Source: an uncultured Pelagibacteraceae bacterium (GTDB taxonomy: Bacteria; Pseudomonadota; Alphaproteobacteria; Pelagibacterales; Pelagibacteraceae). From it: a stretch of 64,000 nucleotides of DNA. The first letter of the stretch is position 1. Each line of letters begins with the position of its first letter. The notes under the pieces are model-generated. The model made no database searches. It saw only the letters and a program-made list of their open reading frames with translations, and was not told the origin of the DNA. Position numbers and translations under genes: made by a program. The stretch lies in contig CACPLG010000003.1 in assembly GCA_902634775.1 (NCBI GenBank), positions 24,718 to 88,717 of the forward strand, read 5' to 3'. Positions 23,101 to 34,092 of this stretch are shown here, in pieces.

Positions 23101-23831
23101 CTTTCCTTTTTCATTTTTTTTTCAAGTCGTCTTACCAAGAATGATACAATTAAAATTAATATAAGATACTCGAAGATCAAAAACGTATATATTTCTAGAG
23201 GTCTGTATGTAGTAACAACAAGCTCATTCGCCTTTCTAGTTAAGTCTCCAATACCAATGATCGAAACTAAAGAAGACATTTTTAGAACGTATACAAACTG
23301 ATTTCCAATAGCAGGTAGTATATTTCTTATAGCTTGAGGAAGAATGATAAGTCTCAATTTTCTAAAAAAATTAAGCCCCAAAGAACTTCCAGCTTCCCAT
23401 TGAGGTTTTCTTATAGAATTTATTCCAGCTCTAAAAATTTCAGCTTGAAATGCGCTTTCACTTATAGATAGAGCTATAATACCAGATACAAATGGACTAA
23501 AACTAATTCCTGTCATAATAGGTAGTCCATAATAAATCCATAAAATTAAAACCAACAAAGGTACAGCTCTAACTATTTCGACATAACCTATATTTAAGTA
23601 TGTTAAAAATTTATTTTTGGCTAAAGAGGGGATAGCAACTATTAATCCCAATACTATTGATAGAGAAATTGATACGATAGATATAAAGATAGTTGTTGTA
23701 AATCCACTTAATAAAAATTTTAGATTTGTTAAACCGTTAACATTGTTGGGAGATAATATTAACCAATCTAATTCTTGTTTTCCACATGATAATAGGAATA
23801 ACAATGAGATTAATAAAAATAAGTTTTTCAC
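23097..23831 (-). CDS. Amino-acid ABC transporter permease (HisM/GlnP type) with N-terminal lipobox-like signal
   Basis: EAA-loop region (QAEIFRAGINSIRKPQWEAGSSLGLNFFRKLRLIILPQAIRNILP); N-terminus MKNLFLLISLLFLLSCGKQ. Confidence 0.88.
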   Translation of the reverse strand: MKNLFLLISLLFLLSCGKQELDWLILSPNNVNGLTNLKFLLSGFTTTIFISIVSISLSIVLGLIVAIPSLAKNKFLTYLNIGYVEIVRAVPLLVLILWIYYGLPIMTGISFSPFVSGIIALSISESAFQAEIFRAGINSIRKPQWEAGSSLGLNFFRKLRLIILPQAIRNILPAIGNQFVYVLKMSSLVSIIGIGDLTRKANELVVTTYRPLEIYTFLIFEYLILILIVSFLVRRLEKKMKKES

Positions 23832-23871
23832 ACTTATATTTATAAAGAATTAATTATTAATAGCTAATTTA

Positions 23872-24636
23872 TTATAAGCTTTTAAGATTATATTTTGCTA
23901 AAAGTTCTTTGAAGAAACCGGATTTCTTTTTCTTATTGATCCAATCGTTAACGTACTTTCTCCACTTATCATCATTTTTACCAACCATCATAGCTAAGAA
24001 AGCAGGATTTTTCTCACCATCTGGAACAATTACTAATTGTGGATATTTAACAACTAATTTGTTGGCTTCTGTTGAACTTGTAATATTACCATCAGCTCTT
24101 CCTGCTAGTACTTCCTGGAAATCTCTTGCAGGCGCCTCTACTGAATTTAACTTTGATTTAGGAAAAAATTCTTTAGCTTTTTCCTCTTGTGAAGTTCCAA
24201 GTGTTGTAGCAATTGTAACATCTTTATTGTTTAGAGAATCCCAAGTTGAAAATTTACTTAAATTTTTCTTTAAAACCAGTGGAACAGTTCCATATTTGTA
24301 ATAGGTTTCTGTGAAACCTGCTACTTCTGCTCTTTTAGGAGTTTTTGTTACACTTGTAGAAATATCATACCTGTCTGAAGTTATTCCAGAAACTATAGTT
24401 TTCCATTCAGCTGGAACAAATTTAACTTTTACACCCATGTCTTTTGCAAGTTCATTCATGACATCAATGTCAAAACCTTTGTAAGTATTAGTAGAAGGAT
24501 CTTTTATAGTCATTGGATCCCAGTCTCCAGTTGTACCAACTCTTAACTCTCCGTTTGAAAGAATTTTGTCTAAAGAAGAAGCGTTTGCTGAAAATGAGAA
24601 TAGTAAAGTGAATAATAATATGATAATTTTTTTCAT
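23872..24636 (-). CDS. Family 3 solute-binding protein of ABC transporter
   Basis: Signal peptide, [46 protein letters not shown]. Confidence 0.9.
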   Translation of the reverse strand: MKKIIILLFTLLFSFSANASSLDKILSNGELRVGTTGDWDPMTIKDPSTNTYKGFDIDVMNELAKDMGVKVKFVPAEWKTIVSGITSDRYDISTSVTKTPKRAEVAGFTETYYKYGTVPLVLKKNLSKFSTWDSLNNKDVTIATTLGTSQEEKAKEFFPKSKLNSVEAPARDFQEVLAGRADGNITSSTEANKLVVKYPQLVIVPDGEKNPAFLAMMVGKNDDKWRKYVNDWINKKKKSGFFKELLAKYNLKSL

Positions 24637-24694
24637 ATGAATTAATAAGGTAATTTATGATATTTTTCTATGCTAACCTTGACGCAGTTAAATT

Positions 24695-25240
24695 TTACAA
24701 TAAATTCGCCCCATCATTAAGCCAATCCCATAAATGGTTAGAAAACGATCGTCTTACAAATAAATTTATATTGTTATCACCAAGGTTATGAATGATTACA
24801 TCAATATGATTGATTATAGTTTGGGTTGTGGATCCTTTAGTTTCTTTGAATTTTGAGAAATCAAATGGACAACTCATTGAGAGCAATTCGTATAAATTAT
24901 CCCCAGAAATATTAATACACACCCATTGGTCACTTACATTAGTAACAGCTCCGTAGTTAAGTGATGAAATTTCTTTGAAAACTCTATCAAAAATTTCTTT
25001 ATTAATAGTATTTGTATAAATCATCCATTCATCTGGACTTAGCCATAAAGCGCTTAACTCTTGGTTACTTGTAGAAGTATTGCTTTCCGTTGGCAAAATA
25101 ACAGAGAGTACTTGACCAACTTTTGTAAAGAACTCTCTTTTTTTTCCTCGTAAGTTAATTTTAGTAATTGGTTCTACCTCTTTCAAATTTAAATCTGAAT
25201 ATTCTCTTTTGTCTTTAATAGCTGTGTTAATGTTATCCAT
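24695..25240 (-). CDS. soxG: Sarcosine oxidase gamma subunit
   Basis: Position at end of soxBDA; SoxG-like LWLSPDEWMIY. Confidence 0.85.
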   Translation of the reverse strand: MDNINTAIKDKREYSDLNLKEVEPITKINLRGKKREFFTKVGQVLSVILPTESNTSTSNQELSALWLSPDEWMIYTNTINKEIFDRVFKEISSLNYGAVTNVSDQWVCINISGDNLYELLSMSCPFDFSKFKETKGSTTQTIINHIDVIIHNLGDNNINLFVRRSFSNHLWDWLNDGANLL

Positions 25241-28238
25241 TTATTCTTTCATTTTCTTTATCAAGAAATACTGTGTCTGATACAGTTACTTTAATTGTTT
25301 TATTTATCATCGGAACTAAGAGCTTTTGTCCCTTGAGTTTTTTACCTTCTTTCAAAACCGCTAAAGCAATAGATTTTTTTAAAGTTGGACTAAAATAGCT
25401 TGAAGTTACATGTCCAAGCATATTCACAGGCTTTTTATTTTCGTTTTTAACAATTTGAGCACCTTCCTCTAAAATTTCATTAGGGTTATCAGTTAAAAGT
25501 CCTACTAATTGTTTTCTATCTTCTCTAATAGTATCGCTTCTATATAGAGATCGTTTACCAATAAAGTCATATTTTTTTTTACTAATTATCCAATCCATTT
25601 GAAGATCTACTGGTGTCATCGTTCCATCAGTATCTTGACCAACAATTATAAATCCTTTTTCAGCCCTTAAAAGGTGCATAGTCTCAGTTCCATAAGGAGT
25701 AATGTTAAATTCTTTTCCAGCTTCAATACATCTTTCCCAAATATATTTTCCGTATGATGCTTCAACATTAATTTCATAACTTAGTTCTCCTGTAAAACTT
25801 ATACGCATAACTCTACAATTAATGTCACCAAGCTTTACCTCTTTAAATGACATATGTGGGAAACTTTCATCAGATAAATCTAAATCTTTAAAAATTTTAT
25901 TAATAATTTTTTTTGCATTTGGACCGCATACACTTGCTGTAGCATAATGATCCGTAACTGAAGTAAGAAATACATCTAATTCCGGCCATTCAGTTTGCAA
26001 ATAATCCTCAAGCTTAGACATTACATTTGCTGCACCACCAGTTGTTGTTGTCATTAAATAGTGATTTTCACCAAGTCTTGTTGTTACTCCGTCATCGTAA
26101 ACCATACCATCTTCATTAAGCATCAAACCATATCTACATTTTCCGATTTGTAATTTTGACCAAGCATTTGTGTAAACTCTATTAAGAAACTCATTTGCAT
26201 CTGTACCTTGAATATCGATTTTTCCGAGTGTCGAAGCATCTAATATTCCAGTAGACTCTCTTGCAGCTTTACTTTCCCTTTGTACAGCATCATGCATTGA
26301 CTCACCATCTTTTGGATAATACCAAGCACGTTTCCATTGACCGACATTTTCAAACTTTGCATTGTTATCAACGTGCCAGTCATGCATAGGAGTTTTTCTA
26401 AAGATATCAAAAAATTGACCAACGTTTCTACCTACTATGGTTCCAAAAGTAAGTGGTGTATATGGTGGTCTAAACGTTGTCGTACCTAGATCACCCATAT
26501 TAGTATTAGTTGTATCTGCAACTATACCCAAGGCATGCATGTTAGCAAGTTTACCTTGATCTGTACCCATACCAGTTGTTGTATATCTTTTTACGTGTTC
26601 AATTGATTTAAAACCTTCTCGTAAAGCTAATTTTATATCTTTTGCAGTGCTATCATTTTGATAATCTAAAAATGGTTTTGTTTTACTTAACGGTTTATCT
26701 GATGGAAGTAACCATATATTTTTTTTCTCTTTTTCCTTTGAACATTTAACATCAATTTTATCAAAATTAGAATTTTCAATCTGCAAAAAATTTTTTGTAT
26801 CTTTTATTGAATTTTTTAAAACATCATCTAGTTCGAAATCTCCTTTTGCAGAACCAATACTTAATTGATTTAAATTTGTTTTATCTGGAACAAAAATATT
26901 ATCTTTGTTATCAAACTTAAGTTTACCACCAGATTGTGTAAATAGATGAACCATTGGAGTCCAGCCACCAGAAATTGCTAAGCAATCACAACTCAATTCA
27001 ATTTTTTTTCCGACAACATCATTGCCTTTATCATTTAGCTTCATTATTGTTATTTTGTTAATTCTTTTATAACCTTTAGTGTTTATTACTGTATGGTTCC
27101 AATAAATTTGTATCCCTAGACTTTTAACTTTATTTACTATTTCTGAAGATGAATTATCTCTTATATCTATTATTGCATTTAATTTTGTGCCTGATTTATA
27201 TAATGATAAGGCTGTTTCATAAGCACTGTCATTATTAGTAAATATAACATTTTCTAAACCACATCTTACACCATAATAGTCTATATATTTTTTCACAGCA
27301 GATGCTAACATTATACCTGGTCTATCGTTGTTATGAAAAACTTGAGGTCTTTCTATAGCGCCAGTGGAGATAATTACTTTTTTTGCTCTTATTTTGTAAA
27401 GCCTTTGTCTGATTTTATTACTACGGTCATTAACACTTAAATGATCGGTTAAATTTTGCCTTGCTAGTAAAAAGTTGTAATTATGATAAGCAGCAAGACT
27501 TGTTCTTGTTTTAATAATGATATTTTTATCATTTTTAATGTTTTCAATGAGTTTTTTTAACCATTCACTGCTTTTTTGATTATCAATTTTAGAGATATCA
27601 TTGTCATCATAAATTAATGAACCTCCTAATAATTCTTTGTCTTCTAACAATAAAACTTTTTTATTATCATCAGAAGCTATTTTAGCCGCTATTAAACCAG
27701 AAACACCACCTCCAACTATTAAGATATCACAGTGCATATATCTATGGTCGTACATATCTGGATCTTGTTTCGTTGGGGATTTTCCTAAGCCAGCAGATTT
27801 ACGAATAAAGTATTCGTACTTCTCCCAAAAACTTGCTGGCCACATAAATGTTTTATAATAAAAGCCTGCAGGAAGAAGAGGTGATAAAAAGTTATTTATT
27901 CCACCTATATCAAATTTTACACTTGGCCAACAATTCTGACTGTTACAAATTAAACCATCATATAATTCGATTTCAGTAGCTCGTACGTTAGGATCAGTTA
28001 AAGCATCGTCATTTCCTATTTGAAGAATTGCATTTGGCTCCTCAGAACCAGAAGTCATTATTCCTCTTGGTCTATGGTACTTAAAACTTCTTCCCACAAG
28101 ATGAATATCGTTTGAAAGTAGGGCAGATGCAAGTGTATCGCCTTTATATCCGTATAGTTTTTTTCCATTAAAAATAAAAGATAGTTTTCTGGTTTCGTCT
28201 ACAAATTGTTTATTATTTATTCTTAGATTTTTGGACAT
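25233..28238 (-). CDS. soxA: Sarcosine oxidase alpha subunit
   Basis: 1001 aa; NAD(P)-binding GGGVSGLIAAKIA plus C-terminal aminomethyltransferase (GCV_T) domain. Confidence 0.95.
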   Translation of the reverse strand: MSKNLRINNKQFVDETRKLSFIFNGKKLYGYKGDTLASALLSNDIHLVGRSFKYHRPRGIMTSGSEEPNAILQIGNDDALTDPNVRATEIELYDGLICNSQNCWPSVKFDIGGINNFLSPLLPAGFYYKTFMWPASFWEKYEYFIRKSAGLGKSPTKQDPDMYDHRYMHCDILIVGGGVSGLIAAKIASDDNKKVLLLEDKELLGGSLIYDDNDISKIDNQKSSEWLKKLIENIKNDKNIIIKTRTSLAAYHNYNFLLARQNLTDHLSVNDRSNKIRQRLYKIRAKKVIISTGAIERPQVFHNNDRPGIMLASAVKKYIDYYGVRCGLENVIFTNNDSAYETALSLYKSGTKLNAIIDIRDNSSSEIVNKVKSLGIQIYWNHTVINTKGYKRINKITIMKLNDKGNDVVGKKIELSCDCLAISGGWTPMVHLFTQSGGKLKFDNKDNIFVPDKTNLNQLSIGSAKGDFELDDVLKNSIKDTKNFLQIENSNFDKIDVKCSKEKEKKNIWLLPSDKPLSKTKPFLDYQNDSTAKDIKLALREGFKSIEHVKRYTTTGMGTDQGKLANMHALGIVADTTNTNMGDLGTTTFRPPYTPLTFGTIVGRNVGQFFDIFRKTPMHDWHVDNNAKFENVGQWKRAWYYPKDGESMHDAVQRESKAARESTGILDASTLGKIDIQGTDANEFLNRVYTNAWSKLQIGKCRYGLMLNEDGMVYDDGVTTRLGENHYLMTTTTGGAANVMSKLEDYLQTEWPELDVFLTSVTDHYATASVCGPNAKKIINKIFKDLDLSDESFPHMSFKEVKLGDINCRVMRISFTGELSYEINVEASYGKYIWERCIEAGKEFNITPYGTETMHLLRAEKGFIIVGQDTDGTMTPVDLQMDWIISKKKYDFIGKRSLYRSDTIREDRKQLVGLLTDNPNEILEEGAQIVKNENKKPVNMLGHVTSSYFSPTLKKSIALAVLKEGKKLKGQKLLVPMINKTIKVTVSDTVFLDKENERING

Positions 28239-28513
28239 TATAATTTTGGTGGTTGTTCACCCATTTTGTATATTTTTTCTATTTTATCATTTGAGGTATC
28301 ACGAGCTACATTAAACCATTTTCTACATCCATGTGCATGATTCCATCTTTCAAATTGGATACCTTTAATATTTTTTCTCATAAATAAATATTCTGCCCAT
28401 TGATCATCATTTAATTCGGTAGGTTGTTTAGGTCTTGCTATATGAGCTTCACCACCAGAAACAAATTCTGATTGATCTCTTTCACCACAATATGGACAAT
28501 TAATTAAAAACAT
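28238..28513 (-). CDS. soxD: Sarcosine oxidase delta subunit
   Basis: [17 protein letters not shown]...; RWNHAHGCRKWFNVARDT. Confidence 0.95.
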   Translation of the reverse strand: MFLINCPYCGERDQSEFVSGGEAHIARPKQPTELNDDQWAEYLFMRKNIKGIQFERWNHAHGCRKWFNVARDTSNDKIEKIYKMGEQPPKL

Positions 28514-29766
28514 TAGTGGGCAACAGCTGCTGCTCCATGTTCATCTACTAGATCACCACTTACAAATCTATTAATGTTAAATGCAGCATTTAATTTATGT
28601 GGTTCATCGTTAGCGATTGTATGAGCAAATAAATCGCCTGAACCAGGTGTTGCTTTAAATCCACCAGTTCCCCAACCACAATTAAAATAAAGACCTTTGA
28701 TTGATGTTTTACTAATTATCGGGCTTGCATCTGGACAAATGTCAACAATTCCACCCCATTGTCTTAACATCTTCATTCTACTAAAAATTGGATATAATTC
28801 TAATATAGCTTTAAGTGTTTCTTCTACAATATTAAAGCTTCCCTTTTGTGTGTAAGAAACATAAGAGTCAGTTCCCGCACCAATAACTAATTCACCTTTA
28901 TCTGATTGACTCACATAAGCATGAACAGAATTTGACATTACAACAGTATCGATTATTGGTTTTACTGGCTCCGATACAAGCGCTTGTAAAGGTTTACTTT
29001 CGAGTGGTAACTTAAGTCCCGCCATATTTGCTATTACGCTTGAATGTCCTGCAGCAACAACGCCAATCTTTTTAGTTTTAATAAATCCTTTTGTTGTTTC
29101 TAGACCTTCAACTGAATCTCCATTTCTTTTAATACCTTTGACTTCGCAATTTTGAATTATATCGACTCCCATTTCATCAGCGCCTCTTGCATAACCCCAA
29201 GCAACAGCATCATGTCTAGCTGTACCAGCTCTTTTTTGTAATGTACCACCTAATACTGGATACCTAATATCTTGAGAAGTATTTATTATCGGACAAAACT
29301 TTTTTACTTCATTTGTTTCCAACCAAACAGCATCAATACCATTTAATCTATTTGCGTGAGTTCTTCTTTTTAGATCTCTTACATCTTGTAAATTGTGAGC
29401 CAAATTCATAACTCCTCTTTGGCTGAACATTACATTGTAATTAAGTTCTTGGGACAAACCTTCCCAAATCTTTAATGCGTGATCATATAAACCTGCGCTG
29501 GCGTCCCATAAATAATTTGATCTGATAATTGTAGTATTTCTTCCAGTGTTACCTCCACCAATCCAACCTTTTTCAACAACAGCAATGTTTGTTAAATTAT
29601 GTTTTTTCGCTAAATAATATGCAGTGGCTAAACCGTGACCGCCGCCGCCAACAATTACAGCATCATACTCTTTTTTAGGTTCAGGATCTCTCCATGCTCT
29701 TTGCCAATTTTCATGGTTGCTAAAAGCATTCTTTATTAAAGAAAATATAGAATATTTATTTTTCAT
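28513..29766 (-). CDS. soxB: Sarcosine oxidase beta subunit
   Basis: [37 protein letters not shown]. Confidence 0.95.
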   Translation of the reverse strand: MKNKYSIFSLIKNAFSNHENWQRAWRDPEPKKEYDAVIVGGGGHGLATAYYLAKKHNLTNIAVVEKGWIGGGNTGRNTTIIRSNYLWDASAGLYDHALKIWEGLSQELNYNVMFSQRGVMNLAHNLQDVRDLKRRTHANRLNGIDAVWLETNEVKKFCPIINTSQDIRYPVLGGTLQKRAGTARHDAVAWGYARGADEMGVDIIQNCEVKGIKRNGDSVEGLETTKGFIKTKKIGVVAAGHSSVIANMAGLKLPLESKPLQALVSEPVKPIIDTVVMSNSVHAYVSQSDKGELVIGAGTDSYVSYTQKGSFNIVEETLKAILELYPIFSRMKMLRQWGGIVDICPDASPIISKTSIKGLYFNCGWGTGGFKATPGSGDLFAHTIANDEPHKLNAAFNINRFVSGDLVDEHGAAAVAH

Positions 29767-29828
29767 TTTTTGAGAAATTACTTGATAAATATTGAATATT
29801 CAATGATTTCAAGTTACACAGTATATAA

Positions 29829-29923
29829 GGAAGGATGGGTGAGCTGGTTTAAACCAGCGGTTTGCTAAACCGCCGTACGCTTGAAAAGGTGTACCGAGGG
29901 TTCGAATCCCTCTCCTTCCGCCA
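29829..29923 (+). tRNA. tRNA-Ser(GCU), CCA encoded
   Basis: GGAAGGA/TCCTTCC acceptor stem, anticodon arm GCGGT-TTGCTAA-ACCGC, long variable arm, GGTTCGAATCC T-arm, discriminator G and CCA. Confidence 0.95.
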
Positions 29924-29934
29924 TTTTTCAGAAA

Positions 29935-32184
29935 TTAGTATAGTGGGTAATTAGCGAAAAAATCTTTCATTTTGATAGGTTTTTGCTCTAGCACATATCG
30001 ATAAACGTTATAATTTTCTAAAACTCTTTGAACATAGTTTCTTGTTTCTTTAAATTTTATAAGCTCAATCCAATCAACATAATCCACTTGATCCTTTTGA
30101 GGATTTTTATTTATTTTTTTCCAATATCTTACTCTTTTAGGGCCCGCATTATAAGCGGCAATAGCAAAAGGATAGGCGCCATCATATTCTAAAATTAATC
30201 CTGCTAAATAATGAGATCCTAAATTAATATTGTATTCAGGATCTGAAGTTAATCTTGATTTTGAATATGGTAGCTTAGCTTGTTTTGCAACAATCTTAGC
30301 TGTGTAAGTCATAAGTTGCATCATACCTCTCGCACCAGCGTAACTATTTGCTTTACTATCAAATTCACTCTCTTGTCTTATAACTGCAAGTATCAATGCA
30401 GGGTTAGGAATTTTTCTTCCCCCAACCATAGTTGGTGTGCTGATAACAGGATAGTTATATTGATTGTGAAATCTTTTTTCATAAGATGCCAATTTAGATA
30501 TTTGAATTGCAAAATCATATCTTGAAATTTCAGTAGCAAGTTCTGCAGCTAGAACTTCACTTCCTTGATCTATATTATCAAGAGCTAAATGACGTAAAAT
30601 ATGTTTTGTATATTTATCTCTTTCTATCTCATAAAGTAAATAAACGAGTTTATATAATTTCTTGTCCTTAAATTCTTTTTTGTATTTATCGTTTGCTTTC
30701 ATTGTTTCATTTAAAGAAAATGTTTCGTCTGGTTTAATTTTCATATGTGCAAGTTGGCCGTAATATGTAGTCGGAAATTTTGACGCTTCACCGTAATATT
30801 TATCAGCTGTTACGGGATCACCCAGTTTTTCATATGTTCTTCCTAACCAAAATGCTCCTCTAGATAAACTTATTGGATAACCAACATTTTGATAAAAAGA
30901 TTTAAAGTGTTCTCTTGCTAAAATTGGATCATTTAAGAAACTTAAAGCAATCCATCCACTAAACCATTCTGCCTCAGCGTATTCCGGCGTTCCTTGTTCT
31001 AATGAGTGGTTATTGACAATTTTGTAGGCTGTTTGATATTTCTTTTTATAAATTAACGATCTTCCAATAATTGACCTTTCCACCCACCATTTGTCTGGTC
31101 TTACCATATAACTCTTAGTATTCTTAATGTTTAACAAAATTTCTAATGAGCTATCTACTCGACCTCTTTTTCTTCTCCATTTTAATCTGTCATAGTTAAG
31201 ACCTGGGTCATTTCTGAAACTTTCAGGCACCTTTGAAATTGCATTGTCTACACCATATGATTTACTCATTAGCAATTGCCTCGCAGTATAAAGAAGCTGA
31301 TAATCTTTCGGTAAATATCTTAACATTCTTTTTAAATCCCAATATTTATTTTCCCAAGCTAGGTAATCAGCCCTTCTAATATGGTCTTCTGATGATAAAT
31401 ATTTTTTTATTCGTTTGTATGTAGGTCTAAGTTCTGCTTTAGATAATTCGGCAGTAATCCATCCTTTTTTTATCAATTTTATACCGTCTACATTTTGCCC
31501 ATCTTGTAATAAGCTTTCCCCCAAAACTATCTCTCCGTATCCACTTAATGGTTTTTTATCCTCGAATAAATCTATTATTTTTTTGTGACCAATTTTTTTA
31601 ACTGATAATTTCTTTTCAGATAGATATTCAATTCTACCACGACGAGGATAAGTTTCATTTCTTTTTAAAAATGAACTATAGTCAGAATAATTTGCATTAT
31701 TGTTTCTTTCTAATAGGTATCTCCACATTGTGAAATCATAAATTGACTTATCTTTTGCACGAGAAGCAATTTTGATTGCACTTTGCCACTTTTTTCTTTT
31801 GATTAAATCTAAAGATTGTTGAGCTATTTTTACGTCTTTTTTACTATAGTATTTTGATTTCTTAACTTTCTCCTTTTTTGGCTCTGTCTTTTTAACAATT
31901 ATTGTTGGTTTCTTTTTAGGTAGCAAAATCCCTATATCTTGAAAATTCTTATCGGTTTCTGCTTTTTCAACCTTTTCTTTTTTTTCTTCTTGAATTTCTC
32001 TCCCTTTTTTAACCGTAGGTTTTATTGGAGGTATAATATTTTTTTTTGATATAATCTTTTTTTTAACCTCATCAGACAATGTTGGTTTTTTTGGTGGAAT
32101 AATTAACTCACTTGAAAATGAATATGAGCCTAAAATTAACAGAAAGATTAAAATAAATTTGATAAATATTTTAAAAAAGATCAT
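29935..32184 (-). CDS. slt: Soluble lytic murein transglycosylase
   Basis: C-terminal SLT domain: AVIRQESEFDSKANSYAGARGMMQLM...AYNAGPKRV. Confidence 0.9.
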   Translation of the reverse strand: MIFFKIFIKFILIFLLILGSYSFSSELIIPPKKPTLSDEVKKKIISKKNIIPPIKPTVKKGREIQEEKKEKVEKAETDKNFQDIGILLPKKKPTIIVKKTEPKKEKVKKSKYYSKKDVKIAQQSLDLIKRKKWQSAIKIASRAKDKSIYDFTMWRYLLERNNNANYSDYSSFLKRNETYPRRGRIEYLSEKKLSVKKIGHKKIIDLFEDKKPLSGYGEIVLGESLLQDGQNVDGIKLIKKGWITAELSKAELRPTYKRIKKYLSSEDHIRRADYLAWENKYWDLKRMLRYLPKDYQLLYTARQLLMSKSYGVDNAISKVPESFRNDPGLNYDRLKWRRKRGRVDSSLEILLNIKNTKSYMVRPDKWWVERSIIGRSLIYKKKYQTAYKIVNNHSLEQGTPEYAEAEWFSGWIALSFLNDPILAREHFKSFYQNVGYPISLSRGAFWLGRTYEKLGDPVTADKYYGEASKFPTTYYGQLAHMKIKPDETFSLNETMKANDKYKKEFKDKKLYKLVYLLYEIERDKYTKHILRHLALDNIDQGSEVLAAELATEISRYDFAIQISKLASYEKRFHNQYNYPVISTPTMVGGRKIPNPALILAVIRQESEFDSKANSYAGARGMMQLMTYTAKIVAKQAKLPYSKSRLTSDPEYNINLGSHYLAGLILEYDGAYPFAIAAYNAGPKRVRYWKKINKNPQKDQVDYVDWIELIKFKETRNYVQRVLENYNVYRYVLEQKPIKMKDFFANYPLY

Positions 32185-32224
32185 ATTTTTGTAAATGAAT
32201 CGATAATCTATGTTATAAAGTTAT

Positions 32225-33106
32225 ATGTTTAAAGGATCAAATGTTGCGTTATTAACTCCGTTTAAGAATAATAGATTAGACGAAGATTGTTATATCAAAC
32301 TAATAAATTTTCATATTGAAAATGGAACAAATGGTTTAGTTCCTGCAGGAACAACTGGTGAATCGCCCACATTGAGCCATGAAGAGCATGAAAAAGTCAT
32401 TGAGCTTTGTATTAAAGAAGCAAAAGGCAAAATTCCGGTAATTGCAGGCACTGGATCAAATTCTACAACTGAAGCTGTAGCTCTAACAAAGCATGCAGAA
32501 AAGGCAGGAGCAGATGGCGTACTTGTAGTTACTCCATATTACAACAAACCAACACAAGAAGGTTTATATCAACATTACAAATCAATTAATGATAATACAA
32601 GTTTGCCAATTATTATTTATAATATTCCAAGTCGCTGCGTTATTGATATGTCAGTTGATACAATGGCAAGACTTTATGAACTTAAAAATATCGCAGGTGT
32701 AAAAGATGCGACAGGAGACCTAAATAGACTTGATCAAACTTTAAAAAAATTGGGTCCTGATTTTATTCAGCTAACTGGTGAAGATGGCCTTGCTTTTGAA
32801 TTTAATAAAAGAGGAGGGGTTGGTATAATTTCAGTTACAGCAAATATAGCACCCAAGTTATGTTCCGATTTTCAAAAATTTTCAAAATCAAATTCTGATA
32901 ATGAAATTAAAGAAGCTGAAAGAATTGATGCTTTGCTTCAACCACTTCATAAAGCTCTATTCATTGAAAGCAATCCAGCACCTGCAAAATATGCAGCTAA
33001 ACTTTTAGGGCTATGCAGTGATGATGTTAGACTGCCATTAGTTAAAATACAAGAATCCACTAAGGAAAAAGTAAAAGAAGCATTATTGTCTGCAAAATTA
33101 TTGTAG
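32225..33106 (+). CDS. dapA: 4-hydroxy-tetrahydrodipicolinate synthase
   Basis: [37 protein letters not shown]. Confidence 0.95.
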   Translation: MFKGSNVALLTPFKNNRLDEDCYIKLINFHIENGTNGLVPAGTTGESPTLSHEEHEKVIELCIKEAKGKIPVIAGTGSNSTTEAVALTKHAEKAGADGVLVVTPYYNKPTQEGLYQHYKSINDNTSLPIIIYNIPSRCVIDMSVDTMARLYELKNIAGVKDATGDLNRLDQTLKKLGPDFIQLTGEDGLAFEFNKRGGVGIISVTANIAPKLCSDFQKFSKSNSDNEIKEAERIDALLQPLHKALFIESNPAPAKYAAKLLGLCSDDVRLPLVKIQESTKEKVKEALLSAKLL

Positions 33107-33107
33107 C

Positions 33108-33575
33108 ATGGTAAAAAAAGAACCTGGACACAAAATAATTTGTTTAAATAGAAAAGCATCCTTTAATTTTTTTCTCCAAGAAATTTTAGAAGCAGGAATT
33201 GTATTAAAAGGATCTGAGATTAAGTCTGTAAGAGCAGGAAAAGTAAATATAGCAGAATCATATGCTATTGAAAAAGATGGTGAATTTTTTTTAGTAAATT
33301 CACATATACCAATTTATAAAGAGGCAAGTTTTACTAACCATAATCCTAGAGAAGAGAGAAAGCTGTTGTTAAATAAAAGAGAGATAAAAAAATTAATTGG
33401 TAAAGTTAATAGAGATGGATTGTCACTTATTCCTCTTAAAATGTATTTTAAAAAAGGGAGGGCAAAGTTAGAAATTGCCGTCGCAAAAGGCAAAAAAAGA
33501 TTTGATAAACGACAAACAAAAAAAACAAGGGATTGGAACCGTGATAAAGCAAGATATTTTAGAAAATCGTCATAA
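33108..33575 (+). CDS. smpB: SsrA-binding protein
   Basis: [36 protein letters not shown]. Confidence 0.95.
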   Translation: MVKKEPGHKIICLNRKASFNFFLQEILEAGIVLKGSEIKSVRAGKVNIAESYAIEKDGEFFLVNSHIPIYKEASFTNHNPREERKLLLNKREIKKLIGKVNRDGLSLIPLKMYFKKGRAKLEIAVAKGKKRFDKRQTKKTRDWNRDKARYFRKSS

Positions 33576-34092
33576 TACAATCATACTGGCACTAGGTTCA
33601 AATTTGGGAAATAGAGCTGATAATATTGAAAAAACTAAGTTTCATTTATCTCATTTTTGTTACTTTCTTAAAGTCTCAAAACTTTATGAAACACCATCGT
33701 GGCCAAACCAATCTAATCCAAAATTTTTAAACCTCATTATTGAATGTAAAACAAATTTAACAATTATTGATTTGTTTGAAAAAATAAAAAAAATAGAAAC
33801 ATTATTAGGAAGAAAAAAAAGTATAAAAAACGCACCACGAACTTGCGATATTGATATAATTGATTTCAACAATACTTGTAAAAGCATTACTCACAATGGA
33901 GAAAAAATTATTACTCCACACCCAAGAATGCATCAAAGAAATTTTACTTTAATTCCATTATATGAAATAAAAAAAAACTGGATACATCCAAAAAATAAGC
34001 AAAAAATAGATATTTTAATAAAAAAATTAAACCCTAAATCAATTAGTGATATAAAGATTTATCAAAGTAATGGTATAATCAAATATGCTTAA
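33541..34092 (+). CDS. folK: HPPK (2-amino-4-hydroxy-6-hydroxymethyldihydropteridine pyrophosphokinase)
   Basis: [43 protein letters not shown] at 33541 gives the natural N-terminus (ORF track begins at 33475). Confidence 0.9.
   Translation: MIKQDILENRHNTIILALGSNLGNRADNIEKTKFHLSHFCYFLKVSKLYETPSWPNQSNPKFLNLIIECKTNLTIIDLFEKIKKIETLLGRKKSIKNAPRTCDIDIIDFNNTCKSITHNGEKIITPHPRMHQRNFTLIPLYEIKKNWIHPKNKQKIDILIKKLNPKSISDIKIYQSNGIIKYA

Noticed and set aside
23909-24301. 130-aa plus-strand ORF
   Set aside because: Antisense to the solute-binding protein gene
26240-26422. 60-aa minus-strand ORF
   Set aside because: Alternative frame inside soxA, no independent support
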